From Alphaproteobacteria bacterium (GTDB lineage Bacteria; Pseudomonadota; Alphaproteobacteria; Micavibrionales; Micavibrionaceae), in assembly GCA_003245575.1 (NCBI GenBank), contig QKCR01000160.1:21677-85676 (forward strand): DNA of 64,000 nucleotides, in the 5' to 3' direction. Of the stretch, positions 8,846 through 17,489 are shown one piece after another. The notes under the pieces were generated by a model. It saw nothing but the letters and a program-made list of their open reading frames with translations. It was not told the origin of the DNA and searched no databases. The position numbers were made by a program, and so were the translations under genes. Position 1 is the stretch's first letter. Each line of letters starts with the position of its first letter.

Positions 8846-9904
8846 ATGAAATTACTCGAGCCCTCTTCGAACATACCGTATTTGTTGCCTCCGCATCAGG
8901 TGGGACAAATGCTGGATAATTTCCCGTTCGGAAGTCGCTTTCCGCAGATGATAGATTTAATTCTTTCCTTCCACAGGGCCGGCGGACGGTATGGAGTTGG
9001 ATATAGCGAGAAGGGCGTTGTTGCTGATTATGTTCCGGGAAAAGAACCTCTTGTTCGTTACTACTCTCAGCCAACGGCTAGCGTAACTATTCATGAACTA
9101 GCTCATCATCGCCAGGCAATACGTTTACCGGAATTATGGCGACAACATGGTAGTATGCACCCTGTCGTGGGGATGTGGATTGAAGCAGATGCGCGGGTGC
9201 ATGAGGCTTTGCACGCGCTTGAAGTGATTGAGTATCTTAAGGCGACAGATCAAAGTACGAGCATGGTGTTTCGGGATATGGATTATTTCGAGGATTTATC
9301 CCGTTTGGAAACTCTGTGTGAGGGGACCTTAAAAGATTTAGAGGACATTGCTACAACACGTGGTCCTATTCCACATAAAGATCGGTTAGAATTTTTAAGG
9401 GATGTCTTTGATAGTTTCGTCGATGGATTCACAAAAGATCAGGAAAGGAACATAGGATATATCTCTATTTTCTCTGAATCGATGGCTACTTATAATGCAA
9501 ATGTTGATGCTTCGGCGCGTCGCTATTTGCGTTCCAGTGTGTCGTGGGTTGCTCTGACGGCTGCTATGTCGCCTCTACCTGCTGCTGTTATTCCGGCACT
9601 GATCGCCGGAATGGATGTTTATAGGCAAAAGCAATTTATTGAATGTGCCGATGCATTTTATAATCCACCGTCTGCTGATTATGCCGTAGATAAGCTTTCA
9701 ACACTTGGTCGTCTTCCCTGCCGTTACGGCAATTATTTGACGGATGTTGACGGTGAATCTTTGGGATCAGAGTTCTATCGATCGGTTTGCCCGGAAATGG
9801 ATAGGGTTATCGAGTTGTTTCGTGAAGATTTGCAGTCACGTAAATTGACGCAAATTCCTAAAAATCTTTACAAAAGATTGATGCCCTCTATGTCGTCTCC
9901 GTAG
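8846..9904 (+). CDS. putative HExxH metallopeptidase, prophage cargo gene
   Basis: A 352-residue protein. Near residue 86 it has a zinc-peptidase motif, HELAHH, followed about 30 residues later by WIEADARVHEALHALE, whose Glu/Asp could give the third ligand. This resembles the putative metallopeptidase domain family DUF6782 (from memory, unchecked). A hydrophobic Ala/Pro-rich stretch lies around residues 230-255. Start choice: ATGs at 8825 and 8840 lie within or upstream of the promoter -10, so 8846 is preferred. The gene has its own promoter and a terminator at 9929, the usual layout of a moron. Substrate unknown; it may act on host proteins or be carried in the virion. Confidence 0.6.
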   Translation: MKLLEPSSNIPYLLPPHQVGQMLDNFPFGSRFPQMIDLILSFHRAGGRYGVGYSEKGVVADYVPGKEPLVRYYSQPTASVTIHELAHHRQAIRLPELWRQHGSMHPVVGMWIEADARVHEALHALEVIEYLKATDQSTSMVFRDMDYFEDLSRLETLCEGTLKDLEDIATTRGPIPHKDRLEFLRDVFDSFVDGFTKDQERNIGYISIFSESMATYNANVDASARRYLRSSVSWVALTAAMSPLPAAVIPALIAGMDVYRQKQFIECADAFYNPPSADYAVDKLSTLGRLPCRYGNYLTDVDGESLGSEFYRSVCPEMDRVIELFREDLQSRKLTQIPKNLYKRLMPSMSSP

Positions 9905-9928
9905 TAGTCATAAATTTTATCGGTTTTC

Positions 9929-9955
9929 ACCCCGCTTGTTGCGGGGTTTTTGTTT
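9929..9955 (+). terminator. rho-independent terminator of the cargo gene
   Basis: ACCCCGC / GCGGGGT stem (9929-9935 and 9941-9947) with a five-base loop and a T5 run. Confidence 0.85.
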
Positions 9956-9975
9956 GCTTTTTTCAGGAGTTCAAT

Positions 9976-11463
9976 GTGCCGCCATGTTCGTTTCCGTTTT
10001 TCGTCGCCACATGGAACAGATTACAAAACCAGATGACTCCGCGTGTCCATTTTGTCATCGCCGATTTTCTGGAGCGGAGTTGGGTGACAGGTCAGAGGCG
10101 CTTGCTGTTGATGGCTTTTCGGGCGTGCGGAAAATCGACCTTGGTGGGTTTGTTTTGCGTCTGGCTTTTGCTGAAGTCGCCTGATGTGCGTATATTGGTG
10201 CTCTCGGCTGATCTGGCGTTGGCAAAAAAGATGGTCAGGAACGTCAAGCGAATTTTAGAGCAGCATCCTTTGACAACACATCTCAGGCCCGAAAGTGCAG
10301 ATCAATGGGGGGCTGACCGATTTACAATCAAGCGCGCGAAGGAATTACGTGATCCGTCGATGCTGGCCAAAGGGATTGTCAGTAACCTCACAGGAACCCG
10401 CGCGGATGTGATTATTTGTGACGATGTGGAAGTTCCCAAAACCAGCAATAGCTTCTCCAAGCGCGAGAATTTACGCGAGCGCCTATTAGAGTTGGATTAT
10501 ATCTTAACGCCTGACGGGACACAGCTATATGTCGGGACACCGCATTGTTACCATTCAATTTACGCGGATGAGGTGCGTAGCGAGTTTGGCGAGCGGCAGA
10601 TTTTTTTGGACGGGTTCGAGCGTCTGGTGATGCCGATATTAAATACTTCGGGTGAGAGTGTCTGGCCTGAGCGGTTTTCTCAAGAGCGGATTGAGGCAAT
10701 CAGGCTGCGCACAGGACCTGCGCATTTCAACAGCCAGATGATGTGTGAGCCGACGCGGATCGAGCAGGGGTATTTCACGGCAGATAGTCTGCATCTTTAT
10801 GATGATGAGTTGATTTACCGCGAAGCGGGCGGGCAAGCGGTTTTATCGTTGGGAGGGCGCCGCATGGTGTCTGCTTCCGTGTGGTGGGACCCAGCCTTTG
10901 GGTCAGAACGCGGGGACAGGAGTATTCTGGCGATTGTTTATAGTGATGAAGACGGGGATTATTTTGTTCATCGTGTTCTGCCGTTGACGATTTCAAAAAC
11001 ATCGTCTTTGGATGAGGCCACCCAGCAATGCCGTCAGGTGATTGATGCGATCACGGCTTACTACATTCCGTGTGTACGTCTCGAGATTAACGGATTGGGT
11101 AAGTTTTTGCCCAATGTGTTGCGCCGTGAATTGGGATTGGCGGGCGTTTCTTGTGCAGTTGAAGAGATGGTTTCTAAAGACCCGAAAGGGGAGCGTATCC
11201 TCAGAGCTTTTGATGCGCCTTTGGCGGCGCGTGCCGTTCATATCCATCGGTCAGTCTTGAAAACGCCTTTTGTCCGCGAGTTGGAGGAGTGGCGTCCGGA
11301 CGACGCACGCGGCGGGCATGGCGGGCATGATGATTGTCTGGATGCCGTGGCCGGAGCCATTGCCCATGCCGGTGTTCGAATTAAGAGACTTTTTGTGCGC
11401 GGAGGGCGTGCTTCATGGCAAGGCCGCGGGGCGCATCATGCGCCCCATGATTTTGATGTTTAG
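9976..11463 (+). CDS. phage terminase large subunit (T7-like)
   Basis: A 495-residue packaging motor. The ATPase part shows a deviant Walker A, FRACGKST, near residue 48, and a Walker B, ADVIICDD, near residue 138. The C-terminal RNase-H-like nuclease part has WWDPAFGSERGD near residue 300 and GGHDDCLDAVAGAI near residue 450. GTG at 9976 is chosen because AGGAG lies at 9965-9969. The ATG at 9974 is out of frame and soon stopped. It cuts and pumps DNA through the portal. Here it follows the tail genes rather than preceding the portal. Confidence 0.85.
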   Translation: MPPCSFPFFVATWNRLQNQMTPRVHFVIADFLERSWVTGQRRLLLMAFRACGKSTLVGLFCVWLLLKSPDVRILVLSADLALAKKMVRNVKRILEQHPLTTHLRPESADQWGADRFTIKRAKELRDPSMLAKGIVSNLTGTRADVIICDDVEVPKTSNSFSKRENLRERLLELDYILTPDGTQLYVGTPHCYHSIYADEVRSEFGERQIFLDGFERLVMPILNTSGESVWPERFSQERIEAIRLRTGPAHFNSQMMCEPTRIEQGYFTADSLHLYDDELIYREAGGQAVLSLGGRRMVSASVWWDPAFGSERGDRSILAIVYSDEDGDYFVHRVLPLTISKTSSLDEATQQCRQVIDAITAYYIPCVRLEINGLGKFLPNVLRRELGLAGVSCAVEEMVSKDPKGERILRAFDAPLAARAVHIHRSVLKTPFVRELEEWRPDDARGGHGGHDDCLDAVAGAIAHAGVRIKRLFVRGGRASWQGRGAHHAPHDFDV

Positions 11464-11472
11464 GAGACAAGA

Positions 11473-11763
11473 ATGCCTGATTCAATTTTACAAACTTTAG
11501 GATGGTGGATCGCCGTTATTGAATTGCCGGTTGTTTCTGCCTTGTTCCGCATGATGTGGACATCACGTCGTGATCTGGAAGAGGCCGTGCAAATTCTGCG
11601 TGATGATCTGGCAGACCATAAGGTCGATGTGGCGCGCACTTATGCTCAGACCAAAGATTTGCGATTGCTGGAAAATCGCCTGACAGCACATTTGTTACGC
11701 ATCGAAGCCAAGCTGGATGCGACTGCTCTTAAAGCCGAACAAAACTCATTTACGAGAGGATAA
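11473..11763 (+). CDS. phage membrane/coiled-coil protein, possibly lysis-related
   Basis: A 96-residue protein with one N-terminal membrane segment (about residues 8-28) followed by a charged coiled coil (about 30-90). This layout is common for small lysis-cassette proteins such as spanin-like or holin-accessory proteins. It lies directly before the endolysin. No signature identifies it more closely. Confidence 0.5.
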   Translation: MPDSILQTLGWWIAVIELPVVSALFRMMWTSRRDLEEAVQILRDDLADHKVDVARTYAQTKDLRLLENRLTAHLLRIEAKLDATALKAEQNSFTRG

Positions 11764-11767
11764 AATC

Positions 11768-12259
11768 ATGGATAAACCGAAATTAGTAGCGTTGCCTTCC
11801 AAAAAAGCGGGGGCAACGGAAGCTTTGTTGCAAGATGCTCAGCGTGAAATGGAAGCTGATATTTTGGCCCGCACCTTGTGGGGGGAGGCGCGCGGCGAGG
11901 GTAAAACAGGCATGGAGGCCGTTGCTATGGTTATTTTGAACCGTGTTGAAATTGCACGAAAAGCAGGCGGGTTCTGGTGGGGGAATTCGGTGATCGAAGT
12001 GTGTCGCAAGCCGTATCAGTTTTCCTGTTGGAACAAGGATGATCCGAACATGTCCAAATTATTGAGTGTCGGGGAAGATAATCCGTATTTTGTGACGGCT
12101 TTGCGCGTTGCGCGTCGGGCGTTGCTCGGGTTTTTAAAGGACCAGACCAAAGGGGCAACACATTATCATGCGCGAAATGTACAGCCCTATTGGGCCAAAG
12201 GTCAACGCGCTGTTGCGGTGATCGGGCGTCATATTTTCTATCGTTTGGCGGGGGATTAG
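11768..12259 (+). CDS. SleB-type cell wall hydrolase, phage endolysin
   Basis: A 163-residue protein of the cell-wall hydrolase family PF07486. Residues 30-160 hold LARTLWGEARGEGKTGMEAV (with the likely catalytic Glu) and YQFSCWN, and near the C-terminus GATHYHARNVQPYWAKG. No signal peptide is present, so export depends on the holin encoded next. Start at 11768 follows GAGAGGA. It cleaves peptidoglycan glycan bonds during lysis. Confidence 0.8.
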   Translation: MDKPKLVALPSKKAGATEALLQDAQREMEADILARTLWGEARGEGKTGMEAVAMVILNRVEIARKAGGFWWGNSVIEVCRKPYQFSCWNKDDPNMSKLLSVGEDNPYFVTALRVARRALLGFLKDQTKGATHYHARNVQPYWAKGQRAVAVIGRHIFYRLAGD

Positions 12260-12814
12260 ATGGCACTTCCTATTCTGGCACAGCTTGGGATTCCTGTTTT
12301 GGTAAAGGGATTGGCCTCAGGGTTGGCTGAATTAAAATCTCCTGTGGCGCAAGGGGCGTCTGCAGCGCTTTCGGAACTGAGTACCGCGTTCGGGAGCGGG
12401 GCAATCAGCGATACGCAAATGGCTGAACTTCATCGGCATCTCGAGAAGATGGAAGAGGTTGCCGCAAAAGAGCGTGAAGTGTCTGTGGCACAAGTCAATG
12501 AAAGCTTGAGGGCAGAGGTGGCGTCGAATGATCCTTATGTCCGGCGGATGCGTCCGACGTTCGGCTATATCATTGCCCTGACATGGGGAGCGCAGATGTT
12601 CGCTTTGGCCTATATTATTATCTTTGAGACCTCACAGGCGGCGTTGGTCATCGAATCGATTGAGCGGCTCGGGACGATTTGGGCGGTCGGGTTATCGGTC
12701 TTGGGGGTTTATGTGTATAAACGCAGCGAAGAAAAACGCGGGAATTTTTCCAAAGATATAATAAGTGAGGCGGCAGCAGAAAATTCACGAAAGAGAACGC
12801 CCTATAACAGTTAA
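12260..12814 (+). CDS. 3-TM holin-like protein
   Basis: A 184-residue protein whose ATG directly abuts the endolysin stop. Residues about 80-160 contain YVRRMRPTFGYIIALTWGAQ followed by two hydrophobic segments and VGLSVLGVYVYKRSEEKRG, a pattern typical of the holin_3TM family (PF11351) seen in phages and gene transfer agents. It would form membrane lesions that release the endolysin. It is the last phage gene seen before chromosomal nhaA. Confidence 0.75.
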   Translation: MALPILAQLGIPVLVKGLASGLAELKSPVAQGASAALSELSTAFGSGAISDTQMAELHRHLEKMEEVAAKEREVSVAQVNESLRAEVASNDPYVRRMRPTFGYIIALTWGAQMFALAYIIIFETSQAALVIESIERLGTIWAVGLSVLGVYVYKRSEEKRGNFSKDIISEAAAENSRKRTPYNS

Positions 12815-12868
12815 CTGCTTTTTGCTATGGTCAGGTCTATAAGTTCGCCCTATACTTATAGTCGTTCT

Positions 12869-12994
12869 ATTTAAGAATAGGACACATCTGCGAATGAAGC
12901 CGTTTTTCAAAAAACCTCCTCAAAGTACCGCTATGTACGTTGTTGTCGGTTTTTTAAAAAGCCAGTCATTCTCGATCGGTGTCTTATTCTAAAT
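12869..12994. repeat. dispersed palindromic repeat, diverged copy B
   Basis: A long imperfect inverted repeat. Outer arms ATTTAAGAATAGGACAC (12869-12885) and GTGTCTTATTCTAAAT (12979-12994) pair. Inner arms ending CAAAAAACC and starting GGTTTTTTAAAAAGCC pair. The centre, AGTACCGCTATGTACG, resembles the core of copies A, C and D. It marks the join between prophage and nhaA. Confidence 0.7.
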
Positions 12995-13031
12995 AAAAAT
13001 GACTATGGGCGGTTATAAGGAGCCGAAATAT

Positions 13032-14300
13032 ATGGGAAATTATCTCGACAACCGAAACAAACCTTCCGAAATCGATCTTGATCATAGCTTTGATATGTTC
13101 TCCCGCAATGCCCATCCGGTGATCGGTATGGCCAGAGAGTTCTTCAAACTTGAGGCTTCGGGCGGAGTTATGCTGGTTATTGCCGCCGTATTGGCTTTGA
13201 TTGTTGCCAACACGCCGTTGTATGAGCTTTATGACTTCGTTTTGAACGATGTCAATTTTACGATCGGCTTTATGGGACCGAATGACGGCGGACCGTTTCT
13301 GGATAAGTCCGTCTTGCACTGGATCAATGACGGTCTTATGGCCATCTTCTTCTTTCTGGTGGGATTAGAGATTAAGCGCGAAGTGATGCGCGGCGAGTTG
13401 GCATCCAAAGAAAAAGCTCTTTTACCGATTGTGATGGCTATCGGCGGTGTGGCGTTGCCGTCCTTGATTTATTACGTAGTTAATATGGGTGAGGGCGGCT
13501 TGTCCCACGGATGGGCTGTGCCAGCGGCGACCGACATTGCATTTTCGCTTGGTATTCTCGCGTTGCTTGGGTCACGCGCGCCAGTGTCGTTGAAAATTAC
13601 GCTGACCGCTATTGCTATCATTGATGATTTGATGGCCATTCTGATTATTGCCTTTTTCTATTCCGGCGGGATGGCAACGACACCGCTTATGATTGCCGGT
13701 GTGGCTGTTTTGGGTTTATTTGCCCTAAATCAGAAGAAGGTTGTTACCACTGCCCCTTATGTTCTTGTCGGGTTTGTGTTGTGGGTGGCTTTGCTGAAAT
13801 CCGGCATGCATCCGACAATCGGCGGTGTTTTGACGGCGTTTGCTATTCCGCTATCTTGTCCGCGCCGCCCGTGGTTGACACCTGTCGAGACTTTGGAGCA
13901 TGCACTTCACCCGTGGGTGTCTTATATGATTTTGCCGCTTTTTGCTTTTGCCAATGCCGGTGTTTCCTTTGCCGGTATGGGGCTGCATAGTTTCGGTGAA
14001 TTGGTCACACTCGGGATTATCGCGGGTCTGTTTATCGGGAAGCAGGTTGGGATCTTCCTACCGCTCTTTATTGCTGTCAAAGCCGGATGGGCCAAGCTGC
14101 CTCAGGGGGCGAATTGGGGCCAGACCTATGGTATGGCTGTTCTTTGCGGGGTCGGGTTTACCATGTCGCTGTTTATCGGTGAGTTAGCATTTGACGAACA
14201 TGAAGTTCAGTCTTCAGTGCGTCTTGGCGTGCTGACCGGCTCTTTGATTTCCGCCTTTATCGGGTATGCAATTATCCGCTTCTCGGCACGTCATAAATAA
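13032..14300 (+). CDS. nhaA: Na+/H+ antiporter NhaA
   Basis: A 422-residue inner-membrane antiporter exporting Na+ for H+. It has about 11-12 membrane segments, the VPAATDIAFSLGIL block with ligand Asp residues near residue 175, and IAIIDDLMAIL with the paired ion-binding Asp residues near residue 205. AAGGAG at 13017 fits the ATG at 13032; the upstream ATGs at 12999 and 13005 have no such site. A second, unrelated antiporter (NhaD) lies at 41971. Confidence 0.95.
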   Translation: MGNYLDNRNKPSEIDLDHSFDMFSRNAHPVIGMAREFFKLEASGGVMLVIAAVLALIVANTPLYELYDFVLNDVNFTIGFMGPNDGGPFLDKSVLHWINDGLMAIFFFLVGLEIKREVMRGELASKEKALLPIVMAIGGVALPSLIYYVVNMGEGGLSHGWAVPAATDIAFSLGILALLGSRAPVSLKITLTAIAIIDDLMAILIIAFFYSGGMATTPLMIAGVAVLGLFALNQKKVVTTAPYVLVGFVLWVALLKSGMHPTIGGVLTAFAIPLSCPRRPWLTPVETLEHALHPWVSYMILPLFAFANAGVSFAGMGLHSFGELVTLGIIAGLFIGKQVGIFLPLFIAVKAGWAKLPQGANWGQTYGMAVLCGVGFTMSLFIGELAFDEHEVQSSVRLGVLTGSLISAFIGYAIIRFSARHK

Positions 14301-14315
14301 GATTGACCCATAAAA

Positions 14316-14357
14316 AAAGAGCGCGTTCCAGGCGGGGAGAGAGGAAACGCGCTCTTT
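14316..14357. terminator. bidirectional terminator between nhaA and the YeeE pair
   Basis: AAAGAGCGCGTT (14316-14327) pairs with AACGCGCTCTTT (14346-14357). Runs of A before and T after suit convergent genes on both strands. Confidence 0.8.
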
Positions 14358-14406
14358 AGTTTGGATCAGCTCTTATTAGGCCAGAGCTTTTATTCCCTCT
14401 AGAGAA

Positions 14407-14958
14407 TTAGAGTATGCGTTTTGGCAGTGCGGCGGCGATGGCGATGAATGCTGCGCCGATAACCAATCCGAGCCATTGTCCGTCCATTAGAGTGACGGAT
14501 TTTTCATTGCCTGTATCAGCAAGAGTTACCGCTCCACCCAAAACCTTATCGAACAGGGCTGTGTCTTTGATGGCTCCATAAATCAGGGCATAAACAAATG
14601 CGCCGAGCAATCCGCCGATTACAAAAAACATAGCATCTTTTCGGCCAGTCATAGCGGCCCCTAATCCCGTTCCCGGGCAATAGCCCGCTACAGCAAATCC
14701 GCTTCCCAACAGGGCACCGCCCAACAGGACACCCCAGTAAGCTTTTTTGATCGAGATATGGCTTGGGTCAACTATTCCTGCCATTAATCCGCCAAAGAGC
14801 AGAACCGCAGCAATGCCGATGCCGAGCATGATGGCTTTCATTAGGAACGTGTCGCGGAGGCGCAACATATTGATGATGTTTTGCGGGTTTGTTGCCCCGA
14901 CACGGTTCAGAGCAAATCCGAATAAAAGTCCGAGAATAATGGGAAGTGCGTATGTCAT
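14407..14958 (-). CDS. YeeE/YedE-family sulfur transport protein, second half
   Basis: A 183-residue membrane protein with about five hydrophobic segments. The signature GFAVAGYCPGTGLGAA carries the conserved Cys of the YeeE/YedE (PmpA/PmpB) half-transporters that import sulfur anions such as thiosulfate. It lies 8 bases after its partner gene in the same operon. In related systems the two halves form one pore; substrate here is inferred from family and from the BigR-like regulator. Confidence 0.8.
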   Translation of the reverse strand: MTYALPIILGLLFGFALNRVGATNPQNIINMLRLRDTFLMKAIMLGIGIAAVLLFGGLMAGIVDPSHISIKKAYWGVLLGGALLGSGFAVAGYCPGTGLGAAMTGRKDAMFFVIGGLLGAFVYALIYGAIKDTALFDKVLGGAVTLADTGNEKSVTLMDGQWLGLVIGAAFIAIAAALPKRIL

Positions 14959-14966
14959 ATCGGCTC

Positions 14967-15545
14967 CTATTCTGTGTCGTGTTTTTTATTGAAGAGAATG
15001 ATCGCCAGCGGGATGCCCACGGCGAAGGCGCCTGCGGCGAACATAAACCCCGAGACAGACATTTGCATGATACCGCTCATCATATGGCCAGAGGTGCATC
15101 CGCCTGCGAGACGGGCGCCAAACAGGACAATAAAACCGGCAGCAAATGAAGCCACATAGCGTTTCATTTTGCTTTCACCAAAGCGGGATGCCCAAACTTC
15201 GGGCATGGATTTTTGCAGACCTTCCGGTTTGTCTCCTTTGAGGAGAGAGGACAAGAATGCGCCGACCATCAGGGAGGCAACAAACAGCATGCCGTAAGAA
15301 ACCGGATTCTCAATGGCTTTGGCCATTTTTCCGTCGGATGAATTGAGGTAAGCGTTCGGAGAGCTATAGCCTGACTTGGACGCTTCATCTGCGATGACAA
15401 TGTCGGGATTGACGGCATTCCAGATAATCCCGTCCGTAATGACAAATTCTGTTGAAACTCCGATCGGTTTAATCAGAAAAACCGACAGAAAAAAGACGGC
15501 CCCAAGGAGTATCCCGCCAGCCAGCCAAGGTAGTGTTTTCGGCAT
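14967..15545 (-). CDS. YeeE/YedE-family sulfur transport protein, first half
   Basis: A 192-residue membrane protein with an N-terminal membrane segment, a roughly 50-residue periplasmic insertion, and the conserved motif GARLAGGCTSGHMMSG with the family Cys. Start at MPKTLPW is chosen because GGGAGA lies six bases upstream; the longer frame to 15560 lacks this. First gene of the operon, transcribed divergently from an ArsR regulator across a 36-base dyad. Confidence 0.8.
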   Translation of the reverse strand: MPKTLPWLAGGILLGAVFFLSVFLIKPIGVSTEFVITDGIIWNAVNPDIVIADEASKSGYSSPNAYLNSSDGKMAKAIENPVSYGMLFVASLMVGAFLSSLLKGDKPEGLQKSMPEVWASRFGESKMKRYVASFAAGFIVLFGARLAGGCTSGHMMSGIMQMSVSGFMFAAGAFAVGIPLAIILFNKKHDTE

Positions 15546-15568
15546 TTTTGTCTCCCGCACACATGCTT

Positions 15569-15604
15569 ATATTAATAATTCTTAATATTAAGTTCGATTA
15601 ATAT
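15569..15604. promoter_or_regulatory. AT-rich dyad operator, BigR-type candidate
   Basis: A 36-base symmetric site centred at 15586/15587. A perfect 12-base palindrome CTTAATATTAAG (15581-15592) is flanked by ATATTAAT (15569-15576) and ATTAATAT (15597-15604). It sits between the divergent regulator and transporter genes, where an ArsR dimer would repress both. Confidence 0.7.
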
Positions 15605-15642
15605 GATTGTCAAGTCCCTTCCGATCTTGGTACACTCTGCCT

Positions 15643-15945
15643 ATGGCAAAACATTCCGACATGACTGAAGTTTTGGGCGTTCTCAAGGTGTTAAACCACC
15701 CTGTGCGCCTGAGTATCTTGTGTAATCTCATTGAAAAGGGCGAGATGACCGCCGGAGAGATCGTGGCACAGGAAGAGGTTTTCGCCTCACAATCCCAAAC
15801 ATCGCAATATCTCAAAATTCTTAAAGATGAGGGGTTGGTGACATCACGCAAAGACGGGCAATTCGTTATTTATGCTCTGGCTTCCGAGGAAGTTAAAGTT
15901 TTAATTGCGACGTTGCATGAGCTTTATTGTCCCAAGAAATGCTAG
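15643..15945 (+). CDS. ArsR-family regulator, BigR/SqrR-like persulfide sensor
   Basis: A 100-residue winged-helix protein. The recognition region is SQSQTSQYLKILKDEGLV. Cys in SILCNL (about residue 25) and Cys in HELYCPKKC (about 96-100) match the two redox Cys positions of BigR/YgaV/SqrR, which form a polysulfide bridge in response to sulfide. It faces the YeeE/YedE pair, the usual BigR target. Start at 15643 (MAKHSDMTEV); the frame to 15607 overlaps the operator region. Metal sensing is less likely because the CxC metal site is absent. Confidence 0.75.
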   Translation: MAKHSDMTEVLGVLKVLNHPVRLSILCNLIEKGEMTAGEIVAQEEVFASQSQTSQYLKILKDEGLVTSRKDGQFVIYALASEEVKVLIATLHELYCPKKC

Positions 15946-16042
15946 TGTTTCTGATACTCTCACGCCATTCGGAAAAAGCGCGCGAAATATAATGTCCGTA
16001 TTTTGTGTTGCAATAGACCATAATTCGTGTTTTCATTTCCCT

Positions 16043-16144
16043 ATGAACTTACTTGCTGCCCCACTTTTGACCGTTTCTCTGATTGCTGCCATGATCGGCA
16101 AAGCAGCAGGCGCAGGCGCAGCAGCAGCATGTGCGGCGGCTTAG
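16043..16144 (+). CDS. possible 33-residue hydrophobic peptide
   Basis: ATG at 16043 opens a short frame (MNLLAAPLLTVSLIAAMIGK, then an Ala/Gly-rich tail with one Cys). The first 20 residues could span a membrane. There is no clear ribosome binding site, and the Ala-rich end may be chance in a GC-repeat stretch. Otherwise 15946-16213 shows nothing definite. Confidence 0.2.
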   Translation: MNLLAAPLLTVSLIAAMIGKAAGAGAAAACAAA

Positions 16145-16213
16145 CCCGCTACATTTTCACTCCCCCCTCTCAGCACAAATAGAAAATTAATCCCTACAAG
16201 CGATAATCAGGGT

Positions 16214-17473
16214 ATGAAGATGTTTACAAATCCGCTTGAGCGCAGCTCAAATCCACATTTTTCAGGCGATGACTCCCACGAGACATCCCAGCCGCAGATG
16301 GAAAGTTTCCCTCTGTCCAAGAATACGTACCGCAATTGTTTCAAGACAATGGGCGCCAATAAGGCCGCAGACTTGCTCCGTTACGGCAAGGCCAAGGAGG
16401 GATGTATCTCTCTGGGGCAAGGTGAGGGTACACGTCCGACGCCTGATTTTATCTGTGAGGCCGTGAACAAGGCTTTGGCTGACGGTAAGACATTCTATAG
16501 TTTCGGTGCAGGGTCGCCCGAACTGCGTCAGGAAATTTCGACGTATTATTCCCGTGTGTATAATGTGCACCTTCCGACCAACCGCATTACAGTTACCAGT
16601 TCAGGAACAAATGCCGTTCATTATGCCTTGATGTCCATTCTTGAAGAAGGGGATGAAGTTGTTGCCGTGACACCGATCTGGAAAAATCTGATCGGCATTA
16701 CGGAGCTGGCAGGCGGCAGTATTAAAGAGTTTCCGATGGTTCAGGATGAAACAGGATGGACACTTGATCTTGATCGTCTATTCGAAACCTGTTCCTCTTC
16801 GACCAAGGCGTTGTTGATTGTCACACCGAATAATCCGACAGGCTGGACGATGTCCGCGACGGATGTCAAACGTGTCTTTGATTTTGCCCGCGAACGCGGT
16901 ATCTGGATTATCGCCGATGAAGTCTATGGGCGCTGTGTGCATGATTTGAATCGTGCACCAAGCTTTTTGGATTATGCCGACGAGAATGACCGATTGTATG
17001 TCATCAACAGTTTCTCGAAGAGCTGGGCGATGACCGGTTGGCGTCTTGGCTGGCTTGTCGGACCTGCTGATGCCGAAGACAAAATCCGTGATCTGATCCT
17101 TTATGAGAATATGGGTCCTCCGACCTTTACGCAGGTTGGCGGTATTGAAGCTTTGCGTCATGGTGAAGAGTTTCTGGCCTCCCAGAAAGAGCTTTGGATG
17201 CGTAATTTGGATGTTGTAATGGCCCGTTTATCAAAGTTTCCTAATCTAAAAGTTGTGCGCCCGAACGCGGCTTTTTATGCCTTTATCAAGGTCGATGGCG
17301 ACGTTGATTCTTATACTCTGGCTAAAGAAATGATTGATGATGTCGGCCTGTCTTTGGCTCCGGGAGCGGCTTTCGGGCATGGGTTCGAGACCTACTTGCG
17401 TCTGTGCTTTGCGGTTGAAACGGATGTTTTGAATCGTGCTCTGGATCGTTTGGAGCAGTTCTTTAACCGCTAA
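16214..17473 (+). CDS. class I/II pyridoxal-phosphate aminotransferase
   Basis: A 419-residue fold-type-I PLP enzyme with an N-terminal extension of about 35 residues. Visible motifs are SSGTNAVHYAL (phosphate/cofactor site, about 130), TPNNPTGW (about 214), ADEVYGR (about 240) and NSFSKSWAMTGWRLGW (about 273), in which SKS carries the Schiff-base Lys. It resembles AspC/AAT-I-type enzymes acting on amino acids. The exact amino donor cannot be told from sequence. Confidence 0.8.
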   Translation: MKMFTNPLERSSNPHFSGDDSHETSQPQMESFPLSKNTYRNCFKTMGANKAADLLRYGKAKEGCISLGQGEGTRPTPDFICEAVNKALADGKTFYSFGAGSPELRQEISTYYSRVYNVHLPTNRITVTSSGTNAVHYALMSILEEGDEVVAVTPIWKNLIGITELAGGSIKEFPMVQDETGWTLDLDRLFETCSSSTKALLIVTPNNPTGWTMSATDVKRVFDFARERGIWIIADEVYGRCVHDLNRAPSFLDYADENDRLYVINSFSKSWAMTGWRLGWLVGPADAEDKIRDLILYENMGPPTFTQVGGIEALRHGEEFLASQKELWMRNLDVVMARLSKFPNLKVVRPNAAFYAFIKVDGDVDSYTLAKEMIDDVGLSLAPGAAFGHGFETYLRLCFAVETDVLNRALDRLEQFFNR

Positions 17474-17489
17474 AAACCCCTAAATTTGA

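Noticed and set aside
9936..10184. 82-codon frame overlapping the terminase start
   Set aside because: It is an alternative frame through the terminase N-terminus; the terminase frame has the ribosome site and family motifs.
1..12814. Gene transfer agent
   Set aside because: The tail genes are podoviral (tubular proteins A and B, tailspike), not the siphovirus-like set of known alphaproteobacterial agents, despite the 3-TM holin.
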